DNA from: Lepturacanthus savala | Lineage: Eukaryota; Chordata; Actinopteri; Scombriformes; Trichiuridae | Direction of reading: 5' to 3' | Assembly: GCA_030544235.1 (NCBI GenBank) | Contig: CM060464.1 | Location: 25,872,152 to 25,936,151, forward strand | Length of the DNA stretch: 64,000 nucleotides | Shown here: piece after piece, positions 35,201 through 48,416 of the stretch | Numbering within the stretch: the stretch's first letter is position 1 | Layout of the letters: the number at the start of each line of letters is the position of its first letter | Program-made: the position numbers and the translations under genes | The notes under the pieces: generated by a model | Told to the model about the DNA's origin: nothing | Seen by the model: the letters and a program-made list of their open reading frames with translations, nothing else | The model's database searches: none

Positions 35201-38200
35201 GGCTAATGGATATAAAGTGTATTCTAAACCCTCCCTCCATCCTCCCTCCTCCTAGTCGCTGTGGCTACGATAACTTACATCATTAGAGTTCACTAATTAT
35301 CATTAGGTTTGATCTTAACTAGCAGACTGGTAAAAAAAAGAGGTTAATTTTGTACAAATTTTCAGCAATTGGAGTGTTAAATGACTTACTGGCTTCCACA
35401 CATAAGTTTTATTGGTTTCTTCCATGTACCAGCTATTAGCTGACTGTAATTATCCTTTAGGCTTTTTGAAAACAGCATCTGGACCAAACCACTTTGAGGA
35501 AAAAGGGGGGCGGTCATAATTTTTTGACAGTTAGGAAACACATTGTTTTACATTTCAGCTTTGTGTTGTGCACTTATTTAAAATATTTCCATAATATTAA
35601 TAATCAGTCATTCAACTTTGTGAAAGGGGGGGGGTCCACAGATCTACTACTACTAGGCTACTTTTAGTCGAGTGACTCTCAAATCGTGTGCCACCAGGTT
35701 GAAAAAGATTCCTCGTGCGTTGTGTTCGGGCTCGGAGCTGTGGGGCTGGCTGCCGTCATGGGCTGCAAAACTGCAGGAGCAAAAAGGATCATTGCGGTTG
35801 ACATCAACCCTGACAAGTTTGAAAAAGCCACACAGTTTGGAGCCACTGATTGTGTCAACCCCAACGACAGTAGTTCCAGGCCAATCCAGGACGTGGTGGT
35901 GGAGATGACGGAGGGAGGAACGGACTATGCCTTTGAATGTGTCGGTAGTCCCACGATCATGGTGTGTGTCTCAGTCCTGTCTGAAGCTTAAATTGTATTT
36001 TATGACTCATGTTTATTTTTCATGAACGTTCGCTCCTACAAGTTTATTTTTATTTTTTATTTTACAAGGAAGTTTATTATTTCAATATATAAACTCTCAG
36101 TCTAATTAGAAGGTCTGCAAAACAAAGCCTGAAAGTACAAACTAGAAGTACAAAACATTGCTATTAGTATAAGGAAAGGAAAATATCCTCTTCTTGAACT
36201 GACCTCAATGTGTTTCTATACAACCAGTCAGCCCAGGTTACACAATGGTGACATCACATTATTTTCCTTATTTCAACATTACCCTTTCACATGTTGCATG
36301 CCTTTTTACAAGGGATATTAATTGGAGAACTGGTGCTTTTTGTTGTCCTAGACCGCTGCTCTGGAGTCTACGACATCGGCCTGGGGGATGTGTGTCATTG
36401 TTGGATGGACAGAGACAGAAGCAATGAATGTTGTGGTTGAAAAGATCCTAATGGGACGCACACTGAAGGGGACATACTTTGGAGGTGAACTTAAAAAAAG
36501 TTATCAAGCTTCTATCTACCGCATTGGTGTCAAACTCAATTAGGTTCATGGGCCACATTCAGCACAATTTCATTTCAAGTGGGCTGGACCAGTAAAAATT
36601 AAGATAAAATAACACCCATGAATTTCTCTACTACTTTTTATGTGGAGAAATACATTATAAATATTTACACTATTAATTAACCTTCAATTTACAAACAGGA
36701 GAGATGACATAAGAAAAAAGTGAAATTTCAATACTGTGATGATAACAGTTATTCCATATTGAAATTAATTAAATTTTAACAAGTGAAAATATCTTGTTTT
36801 TGGTACAATTAGTCCAATAATAATACGAATTACCTTGAAATATCATATTCCATTGGCAGGTAGTTTTTTCTCGAGTTTGTTCTATTTAGTCTTGTTTTCT
36901 TAAAATTAGATTAAATTGTTTGACTTTTTATGTTAATTTGTATTTTTTATCTTGTATTTTGGAATAAACTTGAAATATATTGTCTGCCAATAATTCAAGA
37001 TAATTATACAAAAAATTGGACTAAATGTATTAAATACAATATTTTACTCTGATAGTATTTCATTTTTTTCAGTGCAATGAACAATATTCAGCAGATTGGT
37101 TCTGGCACCAGGACCGCATGTTTTGACACCCATGATCTACTAAATATGTTGCACAACCGGTGTAATTTGTAAGATAGAGACTGAATATGTGAGAAAGAAA
37201 GGAACACTGTGCCAAGTCAAGGCCGAGAGAAAATGCAAAACAAATCAATCAAATGAAAAAGGCTGAGGGACGGTATGACCACACCTTTATACTAAAAGAT
37301 GATAGGAAGGAGTGCCTTGTACAGGAATTCATTGATGGCCTCTATGTTTTGCTGATATATAATGACAACTCTGTTTATTATCCTTTCTGGAAGGGTGGAA
37401 GAGTGTGGAGGACGTGCCAAAACTAGTAGATGACTACATGAACAAGAAGCTGAATCTGGATGAGTTCATCACTCATCAAGTCAAACTGAACAAGATCAAC
37501 GAGGCTTTTGAAAATTTGAGGCTTGGGAAAAGGTGAGACCTTTGATATAAACTGAAAGAGAATATATATATATATATTCAACACTTTTGTTTTTGCCCCC
37601 ATTTTTAATGACTATACATAAGGTATGAGTGTCATAAAAGATCAAAGACTTGTTCTATGCACACAAAAGGCTTATTTCTCTCAGATTTTGTTCACAAATG
37701 TTTAAATCCATGTTAGTGAGCACATACATTCCATTCACCTGACAGGCGTAGCATATCAAGATGCTGAATTATTGCACATCTGATACTGATTAAACAGCCG
37801 GGTTATTGCACAGTTGTGTCTGTGGCTGGTTAATATAAGAGGACACTCTAAAATGTGCACTTTTATTACACATCACAATGCCACAGATGCTGCAAGATTT
37901 GAGGGAGTGTGCAGTTTGCATGCTGAGTGCAGGAAAGTCCTCCAATTATATATGTATTTTATATATATTGTGTATATAATGTATACATTTTTGAATATAT
38001 ATTCAAAAAATCATTATTATTATTACCAGTTAAATCCCATAGGTGCACTGCGGTAGTGTAGGGGTAGAGCGCTTCTCTATCAAACAGCAGCCCTGGGTAC
38101 AAGTCCCGGCCGAAGCATTCCTTTGCTGCATGTCTTCCCCCTCTCTCCCCCCCATAATAGGCTACTGTATAATAAAAGTGTCTATGCCACAAAAAATCTT

Positions 38201-39003
38201 AAAAAAAAAAAAAAAAAAGTTAAAATCCCATAGATTTGTGTAACACATTACTATCATGCAGCAGCACCATTGTCCTGTTTCTTCCTGCACCGATCACACA
38301 GCCAATGTAACACAAGTTTGGTGACGTCTCTTAAAGACTGCAGCTAATAATTTATTCATCACATTAACACAGGCTACACTCAAAGAAGTGTTCACAAACC
38401 CTCAGGAAATCCCACCACTCTCAACTAAAAGAATCTGTATCTAAACTCATTTACTTATAAACACATATGACACTTGTTACACTATCCAGGAAAAAGTATT
38501 AAGTAATACATTTATCACAAGTCCAATTTTACTAAACATTGTAGCCTTTTTCTTACAATAACTGTATGTCTCATATGTCTCCCTATCTCAGTGTATGTCC
38601 ACCCAATGTACATAGTGTCTGTTAAGACTATGGAACAGTCAACACACCCATATTTTGCCAAACATAAAGAAATCTACTTAAGCTTCCACTTCTTATATGA
38701 ATACTTCCTATAGGCTCTGCACTAGTATATAATTAAATATCTGTAATATAAAGGACTTTTATTTTGGTATAATAAATAGGGAAGTGTACTGAATTTAATC
38801 AATTCTTGGTACCAATCACACATTTAACAAATGCATTATTTTCCAGAAATGTATTAGATCCTTATTATTATTATTATTATTATTATCATTGTTTGTCTAT
38901 AAATATTTGGTCTGTTAGGAATTACTATATCTAACAACTTTATCTGATGGCTGTTTTTCTTTTATTTTGTAGCATCCGTACAGTGATCAGTCTTTGGACA
39001 TAA
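32244..39003 (+). CDS. zinc alcohol dehydrogenase, classical (class I / adh8-like) type
   Basis: Cytosolic NAD-dependent medium-chain dehydrogenase, probably acting on ethanol or retinoid-type alcohols (inferred from class). Exons: 32244-32261, 32464-32565, 33268-33418, 33526-33613, 33728-33947, 35698-35961, 36352-36484, 37394-37532, 38973-39003. The total is 1146 nt, 381 aa. Motifs: CHTDW and GHEAAGE (catalytic zinc); CGECKLCQSPKTNRC (structural zinc); CLLGCGVSTGYG; GLGAVGL and AVDINP (NAD). Where class III has its glutathione-binding Arg this protein has Trp (MKNWV), so it is not an S-nitrosoglutathione reductase. Five exon lengths (18, 102, 88, 220, 139) equal those of adh5, showing common descent. 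Intron 1 begins with GC instead of GT. Zebrafish adh8a/b are the likely counterparts, but I did not confirm orthology. Confidence 0.92.
34310..34420. repeat. fragment of a dispersed repeat in intron 5 of the second ADH gene
   Basis: The sequence around 'ggggtggcacagttcatg' followed by 'accgttcggttcgc' resembles terminal parts of common fish hAT-related repeats. No matching opposite end was found, so only a fragment is claimed. Confidence 0.3.
36522..37134. mobile_element. hAT-like non-autonomous element in intron 7 of the second ADH gene
   Basis: The ends are inverted: CATTGGTGTCAAAC at the left and GTTTTGACACCCATG at the right. The flanks ATCTACCG (36514-36521) and ATCTACTA (37135-37142) agree at 6 of 8 bases, fitting an aged 8-bp target duplication. 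Inside is a copy of the repeat also seen at 2517-2818 ('aaaatatcttgtttttggta'). Confidence 0.65.
38043..38218 (+). mobile_element. tRNA-derived SINE in intron 8 of the second ADH gene
   Basis: An A-box-like TAGTGTAGGGGTAGAGCGC and B-box-like GGGTACAAGTCCC are followed by a short body and an A-rich tail. The target duplication GTTAAATCCCATAG is at 38029-38042, with a one-base-longer copy at 38219-38233. Confidence 0.88.
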
Positions 39004-39185
39004 GAGGCTAAACCTGATTTGACTTCATTAATGAATTCATTAGAGGCTTCTTCATTTTTTTCCTGCTTCAGTCTTGATTATAAAAAAATCATGTTCAGAC
39101 ACGATAAATGTCAGTTTGTTTCCAAGATGCCTATTATGTTTTTTTTATTTATTTTAATTTAAAAAAAACCTGTGGCATCTTATAA

Positions 39186-39191
39186 AATAAA
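39186..39191 (+). terminator. candidate polyadenylation signal of the second ADH gene
   Basis: AATAAA about 185 bases after the TAA stop at 39001-39003. Confidence 0.6.
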
Positions 39192-39404
39192 CTGGAATTA
39201 ACGTGTCAATCTTTTCCTATATATTTATATTCAATATGCATGAACATGCATATGTCTAAAATCAAATGCAGACGCACAAACATTTGTTGGTGGCAATAAT
39301 ACTTTACATATAATTTAGCAGTGTGTTTTTTGAAAACCCTTTATGCTATATTTGTTGGTAATACAATCAATTTCCCACCTTAATTGTGTAGAAATAACCA
39401 TATT

Positions 39405-39420
39405 GGCCACTAGATGGCAG
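39405..39420 (+). promoter_or_regulatory. CTCF-like motif
   Basis: GGCCACTAGATGGCAG matches the core of the vertebrate CTCF consensus as I know it. It lies at the boundary between the gene-rich part and the gene-free part of the window. No occupancy evidence exists here. Confidence 0.4.
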
Positions 39421-39429
39421 TCTTGTGTC

Positions 39430-42345
39430 ATGTAAAATCCTCAATGTGTGTCTCAATTATCACTGATCTAACTTGAATAAAGATGTTGCTTTTCTATTTT
39501 CAAACGATTCTGCATTTTATTTCAGATGGAATATGTAAGAGTTGTGTTGTTCCTGTTGATCACTGGCTCAATCAGGAGTAACATTAATCACATAATTTAT
39601 TATATATAATTTATTATCATCTGTCATACACGGAAATGCAAGACTCTGGTCTTTGTATATCAATATAAAGCGATAGTTAAAATAAAATACTGTTGTATTT
39701 GAGAAGGGGGAAAAGATGCAGGAACCAAATGGCTAAATCTGTAATCGGCCATGGAAAATTATCAGCTTCATGTGGTCAGGCTTACCAAATTTCGACCTTG
39801 GTAATGCTATATATTGATTTAAAAGGGAGCCGATGAGAAGGGCTAAAATAACAGTTGTGGACTGTCAGGACAGAAGACAAAAGGTTGTTTGGGGGAATGC
39901 ATCTGTGAGGAACTGAAATAGCTGTCTGAAGGAATTTGTTTTATTGAAGTTCCATTCAGATCAAATGAATACCCTTGGCAGTTTTCCCTGCTTTTCCGTC
40001 TTTATTTAAAATGGAAAATAAGTTGGTGCTTCTCTTATGTTGGTCTGTGCTGCCTGTGTGCTATCAACCACAAATCATTCAGCTTAGGTTCTCCATTCGA
40101 CCTAAAGCAGGAAAAGCTTTTTGAGAAATAGAGCGCAGAATAACAGGGAATGGAGCAGTAGAGGGAGATAAGAGAGAAAGATCAAAAGCAAGAGGAAGAC
40201 ACGTTTTGACAGGTGGCTATGCGACTGGGCAGCCAGAACTATAAATGTTGGACATGCTCACAGATTTATAAGGCTTACTTGGGGACATGTGTCTGAATGT
40301 CTGCCTCATCTATGGAAAACTATCCAAAGTGACGACCATAAGTCTCCAACCTTTTTTTCTCTTTGTGCATTTGAACTGTACAACCTCTGGAATTGTCACA
40401 TCACTGTGCAACTGATACGTGGAGGACATACTACCCACAACATCTCGCACATATTTGAAAGTCTCAACTGTCCATCTTGTCGTGTCCCTCATTCATCTAG
40501 GTGGCTTTTCTGCACCGATCCTGTGGCTGGGAAACCGGCATGAAGTTTCACGGAGTTGCGAAAAGAGACAGCAACACCGGCACAACAGCAAACAGAGAAA
40601 CCATATTTACATTTTTATTTCTCCATTCATTTTCTTACCTTTTGCTGTCATCACTTCACTCCGACAACTCTTTCAGACGAGACTTCATGAAAGATAATTG
40701 ACAAACAACAGAAATGCCAGATGAGGTAAATGCCATCAAACAAATAAAGGCATGTCTGGAAAAAAAATGTCAAAAAGTGCTGCCTTGCCTTTCACAATAT
40801 TTAGATTGGGATCAAGAGATTTCCTCTTTTTTATTAAGCTATATTCCTGTGTGACAGACAGATGATGGCACACTGAATATGATGAGAACATACAAATAGT
40901 AGGTGGAAACACCCTATTCTATCAAAGATGTCATTTTTATTGTCAAAAACAACACAAATATATAAGATGCAATTAGTATATTTTCTCAAGATTCTTTCTT
41001 AGGAGATTAGTCTTGAGCTAAAAGATACAAATAAACAAATGCATAAGATTCCCATTAATAACTGAACTGATTTTAGATTTATTCATCTTTATCTGATATT
41101 GGTAACGCTGACTTTTACATTGTAGCACTGTTAAGATGCTAGAAATGCCTGCACATATTATTCCCTTTGTTTTGTTTCTGATTCATTTGTTCCAATTTCT
41201 TGCAAGCCTTTCACACATTTTCATGCTACAGCCATAATTTTTCTGCATAACAACATACACACATCTATTACCAAGTAAAGATCATTGCTTATTTTTTTTC
41301 CTATGCAAGGCCATTATATGGCTTATATTCCACACATGTGTAAAATGATATTACTATGATGTTACACAAACCTTTAGTCACCTGTTAATCTAAGTGATTG
41401 TCATACATCATGTAAACATAATAAACAAAAACCATGAAATTAGATTACTTGGAAAAAAAAATGTGAGTGAGGGAGAAAGCACATCTGAAAGAGACATAGT
41501 CCGTCGGCCGCAGAGATAGAGGGGTGGATATACTGTATAGACCCAGCAGCTATGGAAGATCGGCCCACTTAAGGCGGTAAAGACTGCCAATGTGAGGCCC
41601 CTGTTTTATCAGCAAATCCTGGCCATTATATGGCTAATGCCGGGCATTGCCTGTGACATCCCCAGTCTTTCTCTGACACGGTTAGCTTTAGCTTCTGTGT
41701 CAGTAGAATATACTCGGCTTCACCAGAGGCCGGCATAATACAGTGCTTAGTGTCTTGGAGGGACAGCTACTTTTCCCGTTGCATAAGTGAACCGTACACT
41801 GGGGTAGGCTTACTGTTATCACAGTATCCCTTTTTATCTCTGAAATGTTAGCGCTTTTAGAAATGAAAGGGCTTGATATAAATGCTTTCTCAACATAATA
41901 CAATGTCTCAAAATGGCTTATCATGCTCAAAAGAGGTTGTAAAATTGAACCTTGTGAGATCTACTCTTTCAGATATAGTTTGCACAATTGCTGATTTATG
42001 TTTCTGTTTCGACATCCATCCCACTTTTGTACTTAAAAAGCACATATATTTCAAATCTGTATTTTAAAAATACAACAATTTCATAGGAACTCTCCCTACC
42101 TATAATAGTATAGTATATTATAGGTTATAGAACCTATAATATAAAAGTCTATGGTACCGCACTGAAGAATCCTTATTGTGATACAAACCCTGATAATGAC
42201 TGTATCATGCTCTTCTCATTGAGCCATGCAAGACCATATTTTGTAACCTGTCCACCATATTGTGTCAGTGTTTTATCATTAACTTGAGACAGAAATAGAC
42301 AACAAAGAGTAGGATTAGACAGACCACACATGGCTATTACTGAAG

Positions 42346-42379
<34 letters not shown>

Positions 42380-44147
42380 TAACACACACAAAGAGCTCTC
42401 TGCGTGACAGCTCTGAGCTTTTGTTGTGTTTTGTCTGACAGCAGCAGTAAAGTAGTAATTGAGAGATTAGCTCTAAGGTGCTATCATGGCACTCCTTTGT
42501 TTGGTCTCTCCCTTACTGGTCACACAGTATAATACTAGCATGTGTGGGAAGGAGTCATGCGTTCACATAGTTGGTGCAGTTTGCCTTATGTTTTTAGCTC
42601 TTTTAAATCTGAATACTGACTCCAAGATAACTATGCATTTAAAACATGTACATTTTAGGTACATTTCATATCTTCTTTATCAAATGGCAGGAAGAAAACA
42701 TCTAATTGATTGATTGATTAAAGTCATTGCTACAAACTAACACAATAGGTATTTCACAGCTTACTGTAAATAGATCATTTGACCTTGTGGGCTTGACAGA
42801 ACTCATCCAAGACAGACTTGGATCCACCCTGCCCTTGCCCCGCTGCTACAATGCTTTTTTTGTGTGCCAACATTGACTCAACAGAGATACTTCATGTGGT
42901 TATGAGATGGAAGTATAGGGGGAGATATTTCTCTCAGACCCATGTGTGTTTACGCTCTAATCCCTGAGAAGAAGTTCACAAGCATGAAGAGTACTGGGAG
43001 ATTTAGTTACCTCCCAAACCTACTTAGTTTACCGCTTGGGTAATTCCTGGGAATGTTTGTGAAGGTATTTTTTGTGACAGTAAGAATATAATTGGTATGA
43101 AATTGTTGATCCTATTCATATATGGCTCAACCTATAATTAAAAAAAGACTATAGAATAAAATATCAGCATGTTAAGTGACGCTATTCATAAAGATGAGTT
43201 TTCTTTTGCTTAGTTTTTTGTGGGTGTTGATAAAAACATAACAGCCATGATGGTATCAATTAAAGTAATTTAATATGTAGAATTTTCGAATGATTATTTG
43301 AATTTTGGATAAAATATGGGTCCGATTTCACCTGGAAGATCCTTTATGTGCAAAAAATAAAAACTAAATTTTTTGTATGTAAATACGTCACATTTTAGCT
43401 AAACCAAGTACCAACCAACTTAAGTTGAAGAATTAAAGGTAGAGTATTTCCCTGAAAATATATATATAAACTCATACAACTGTAATCTCTCTCAATCATC
43501 ACTTATGACCTACTAGAAGTGTATCGTAGTGTTTTTATTTTCAGAGACTCTGCCCTTTGCTTGTATTTTGTGTGGGTATTTTATCTGCGTTTTATAACAT
43601 ACACAGCTGTGACTGAATTAAAAAACAAAAATGATTTCGCGGTTACACAAAAATGTTCTCATCTGTTCCCTCATTTTCAATTTTCAATTTCATTTTTTTC
43701 TCTCCTTGTGTGGAGCCAGGGAGGCAGGGCCAACTTTGAAAAACTGTGTTTGCAACCAACAAATCCTGCATACGTTACCTTCATGTAAGAGTTGTCTCAA
43801 GTGTTGTGAAAATGTAGAATTTACTGAGATAAATTAACTCAACTAGAAACAATATGCTAAAAATTCACGATATTTAGCTGATGTAACTGAGCAGTCACTA
43901 TGAAATTGACTATTTGTAAACATTATTTCAGTTTAAAGAGTCAATTTTTTATTTCACATTCAGAATTTATAGCTGTGGCTTTAGGTGAAGAGCCAGTTTA
44001 ATGTCAAAATGCTAGTCTGCTCTAAATGACTTTAATAAATTATAAATGCGCAGAGGCTGAATTTAATTTATTATAATAATGTATTTTATTTATTTATAGT
44101 AAGTTGAATCAACTTAGAATAAATAACATTACTATACATTTAAGTTA
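39430..44147. other. gene-free stretch
   Basis: No supported exon on either strand. Mostly AT-rich unique DNA with a short CA run at 42345-42376. A base-balanced block at 41470-41720 (containing 'cagcagctatggaagatcgg') stands out as possible conserved non-coding sequence. Confidence 0.6.
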
Positions 44148-44455
44148 ATGGCAGGGTGGCATGGCCATGCAGTGCTGTTGCCGCACGGCAAGAAGACTTT
44201 GAAGTTTGCATGTTCTCCCTGTTTGGGTTTTCTCCAGGTTCTCCGGCTTCCTCCCATAGTCCCAAAACATGGTTAATTGGGGACTCTAAATTGCCCTTAG
44301 GTATGAGTGAGTGAATGGTGTGTGTGCCCCACGATGGACTGGTGACCATCTATGATGTATCCCTGCCTCTTGCCCAAAGTCCACTGGGATTGGCTCCAGC
44401 GAACCCTCATGACCCTAGTGAGGAATACACAGGTATAGAAGATGAATGGATGGAA
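44148..44455 (+). mobile_element. degraded SINE related to the one in cfp
   Basis: Shows the same body motifs as 696-1019 in opposite orientation (around 'gtttgcatgttctcc', 'ggcttcctcccat', 'gatggactggtgacc') and the GAATGGATGG tail. The tRNA-like head is decayed. Confidence 0.75.
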
Positions 44456-44934
44456 GTTAATGACAAAATCTTAGTTGATTCCACAAGATTCCTGTCATTT
44501 TACATTGTACTGAAACTGAGTGGCTAAAATGCAAATGTATCTCAATCTACTGAAGTGAGCATGCTGACCGGCTAGCCCTGGCCGTCCTATCTCGTAACAT
44601 CACTTTGTACCTCTGGGGCGATAGTAAATCACTATAGCAACATAATTCTCCCTTGCTTCTGTATTTCAAACGAGTCTCAAGGTTGTGGTAGGACAAGAAA
44701 AATTGAAATGAGTGTGTGATGAGTCATAGTTACCATGTTACGCTGCCACGGTAAAGTGAATCATTCTGTTTTTCTTCTCCTCCTCCCAAAAACTCACTCT
44801 TGGAGTTTGGATGGAGGCTCAAGGATGAGGCTTTCAAATCACTGTTCCTTGGCCTGCTGTCAAGCCACAAATGGATCAAGCCAACCACACCTACTAGTTG
44901 GTGATTGTGGTTCAAAGAAATGAAACCTAAAATG

Positions 44935-45080
44935 ATCCATTATAGTCAAGTCAGTTTTATAGAGCCAAATCTCAACAGCCAAGTTAACTCAGGGCACTTG
45001 TCATATAGCAGGTCTAGACTGTATTCTTTATAACATTCGAGCGAGCACTTGGCAACAGCAGTAAGGAAAAACTACCCTTT
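44935..45080. repeat. fragment of a dispersed fish repeat
   Basis: The sequence beginning 'caagtcagttttatagagcc' and continuing 'ctcagggcacttgtcatata' resembles the common teleost LINE/SINE 3' module with a 'tatagcgcaaatt...caaggcactttaca' layout. Family not named. Confidence 0.5.
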
Positions 45081-46362
45081 AAGGAAGAATTTCAGCATTT
45101 TTTATCATGTACTCTATTTTCTTAACTCTGAGTGATTTAGCAGTAAATTCTCAATTTAGTCGAATATTGAGCAAGAAGCAGCAGCCCACTTCACAGACAT
45201 GTGCTGTCGAGGCAACTGTTGCCCTGCTGTATTTATCCTCTATGAGGTGTATTTTTTGCTTGTCAGGCTCAGGTTTTTATCATAATAAAGACAGTCAAAT
45301 TTCTTCCAAACTCACCGTCAGCAGCTGGGCGAGGTTTGTGTAGCTCGGTGTCTGAGTTAAGGAACAAAGGTGGACTCGTTTTAATCCCAGAACTGGGACA
45401 AAAAACAAAGCACAGCTTTATTTATCCTATGTGACTGGTGACTCTTCCATTTTATTTTAGGCACATGAAAAAATTTCTCTAACCCTGTTACCCAGCAACA
45501 CGGCTCCATTCTCGACTGCCTCCGGTTAACAGACACTGCTGATTTCCTTTCCTTTTTCTTTGAGAATCTTACGAGACTTGGGGAGCCTTCGAGACTAGGA
45601 GCCCAGTTCCTAGTTCTTTCTCAATACTGGAGCAAATTGAGATATTTGATCTCAAATCATGATAATAAATAATAAAAGAATATGGTCCCAGTTGAAAAAT
45701 CAAAATACAAAATAACCCAAATTAGGTGAATTATATTCGTCCAAGTACAGAATCTTGTAAAACTGCGTAGGTAACTTTTGTGTGCATGATAGATTTGTTG
45801 TTAATATTTAAATACTGAAATCAATTTGATAAATATAACTTAAACCAGCTTATTGCAATTTAAAGTAACTGTAATAAACCTCTTCTTAAAAAGCATATTC
45901 TTGATCTAGCTGTTTAGCCAACAATTGACCTAATGTGTTATGTAACTATGTAACTAGTCAAACTTACAAATGACCTTTAATTGCACCTCTGCTGCATTTG
46001 GCAATATTGACCATTGCATCCTTTTACAGAGTGGAACATTTAAAGTCATTAAAGGACTGTGGTACATAGCCGATTAAAAAGATAGACTGATCATATTTAA
46101 GGAAGTGACAACTCAGGGTAAACATCCCTTAAGCAGCCTAGTTGTAGGGTCTAGACATGTTTATTGTTTAGATTAAGAAATCATTGACGTTAATTTGGGA
46201 AGGTCAAATCCCAGGATTTGCAGCTGTTTCTTTGGTTCCTGTGTTTTTAGGATTTCATCATTGAAGTAGCTCAGGGGTGTCCTAGGGATGTTTTATCCTT
46301 AATAATGATGAGTAATGGCGGGGCCATCCTATACTCCATGTTGTAGGAGTATCTATCTAGAC

Positions 46363-46565
46363 CAGGGGTGGGCAATCCTGGTCCTGGAGGGCCGGTGTGG
46401 GTGCAGGATTTTGTTCCAACCAAGAAGTAACACACCTGATTCTACTAATCAACCTCTAGAGTCATTGCCAAGGCCTTCATTAGTAGAATCAGGTGTGTAA
46501 CTTCTTGGTTGGAACAAAATCCTGCACCCACACTGGCCCTCCAGGACCAGGATTGCCCACCCCTG
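46363..46565. mobile_element. 203-bp palindromic hAT-type MITE
   Basis: Almost the whole element is an inverted repeat: CAGGGGTGGGCAATCCTGG at the left and CCAGGATTGCCCACCCCTG at the right. A perfect 8-bp target duplication ATCTAGAC lies at 46355-46362 and 46566-46573, diagnostic of hAT-type insertion. A diverged relative lies at 59422-59635. Confidence 0.93.
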
Positions 46566-46573
46566 ATCTAGAC

Positions 46574-47838
46574 TAATTGAGATTCTTCCAGTTCCTTTCT
46601 TTTCATTATAGGTGACTTTCCATTACTCATTCATAAGCATCACACGGATTTCAGTTATATGTTCATTGGCTGGTAGGGTAAGTGAGTAATGCTGACTTTA
46701 CATTTATGTATATTTTAAGTACACTATCCAACTTGAATACCAAACCAGAGCAAAAAGTACACCGAATGATAAATATAGATTCAATTAACTTTGGTATTGC
46801 CTTTCATAGGAACTAATTAAGACTCTTGAGTTGTAAAATGACTTGAGATACTTTCACAAATCTATGCGACAACCAATGTTGTAGAGAACAGAGACTGAGA
46901 GCAGAGAAATCTAAATGGATATTGATAGCTTAGTTTGGTGGCCAACATTCAACACAAAACATCAATTACTTATAGATTAGACTTTATTGATATAGCAAGA
47001 AAGTGCCTAAAAGTTGCAGAAAAAGAAAGAGCGATCAATGATTAATAAATATGACAAAATACAAAACTAAATAACATCCAGACATTTATTTATTATAATA
47101 TCATATTGACAAGGTGCAGTCAGATTGTTTGTACCCGTTTCAACAGTAAACAGTGATTAGTATAGAAGTATTTTAGCCAATATACATAGAGTCTATAATG
47201 ATGTTGTTTGTATTTTAAATGGGTGATTTACAGTTATTCACACAATTACTTAATTAAATAAGAAAACTTGTTGACATAACCATGGTGCATCATGGTGATT
47301 TTGTACCATGAGTGTTTCTGTTACTTTTCATTTTCTTAATTCCAAAACCATATGACCCCCTTTTATTAATCTTGACTTTCTGTTAGCAGAGCAGCAAAAA
47401 AAATCCTAAATGCCTTTGGGAAGTTAGTTTTTAAGAAGGTTCACATTGTAAGGTCAACTTCGCTGCCAGCAAAGCACACAGATTTAAACTTTAGCAATGG
47501 ATTTAACATCAAATATGTAATCCCAACCAGGGAGGTTTGGACATGGACAATATTCTCACAACCTCACACTGAGAAAACCAACAGTTCGCTGCCACTAACT
47601 CGGTTCTGTCGCTTTACCAAAAGTCTCCCTGTCGCCCCTCATCTTAGCTGGAGTCTCTGCGTGCTTTGTGTTTGCCTATACTTCCCAAATCCCTAAGAGC
47701 AAACAGGAGCAAGGGCAGATTAGTTTAATATCATCCTTGGCACTATATACACAAAAATGAAATGTCATCCATGTCCCAGGGTAGAGTCAAAATAGGAAAG
47801 TCAAACCAGGGCTGGCCTGCTAGAGTGCAAAGGGTAAC
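46574..47838. other. gene-free stretch
   Basis: AT-rich unique DNA between the MITE and the TCTA array; no exon or repeat recognised. Confidence 0.55.
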
Positions 47839-48120
<282 letters not shown>

Positions 48121-48383
48121 AATTACTACCCTGTCTATTGCTGAATAGATACATTCATTTGGTGCAGCAATAAGATTAAAGCTAAAAGAAAAAAAAGTCA
48201 AATTCCAATCAATAATCTGGCTACTTCTTTGTGGATGGCATGGGAGTCTTGAAGAATAGGCAAATGACTGGGAATGAGAGCTAAAGCTAATAAGCAGGCC
48301 ACTGCTAATCTCTTAAACAAACCTCCTCTCTCCCTATGTGGCCTTCTTTCTTGCATTATAAATAATGTATATTAACCCCCCCT

Positions 48384-48416
<33 letters not shown>

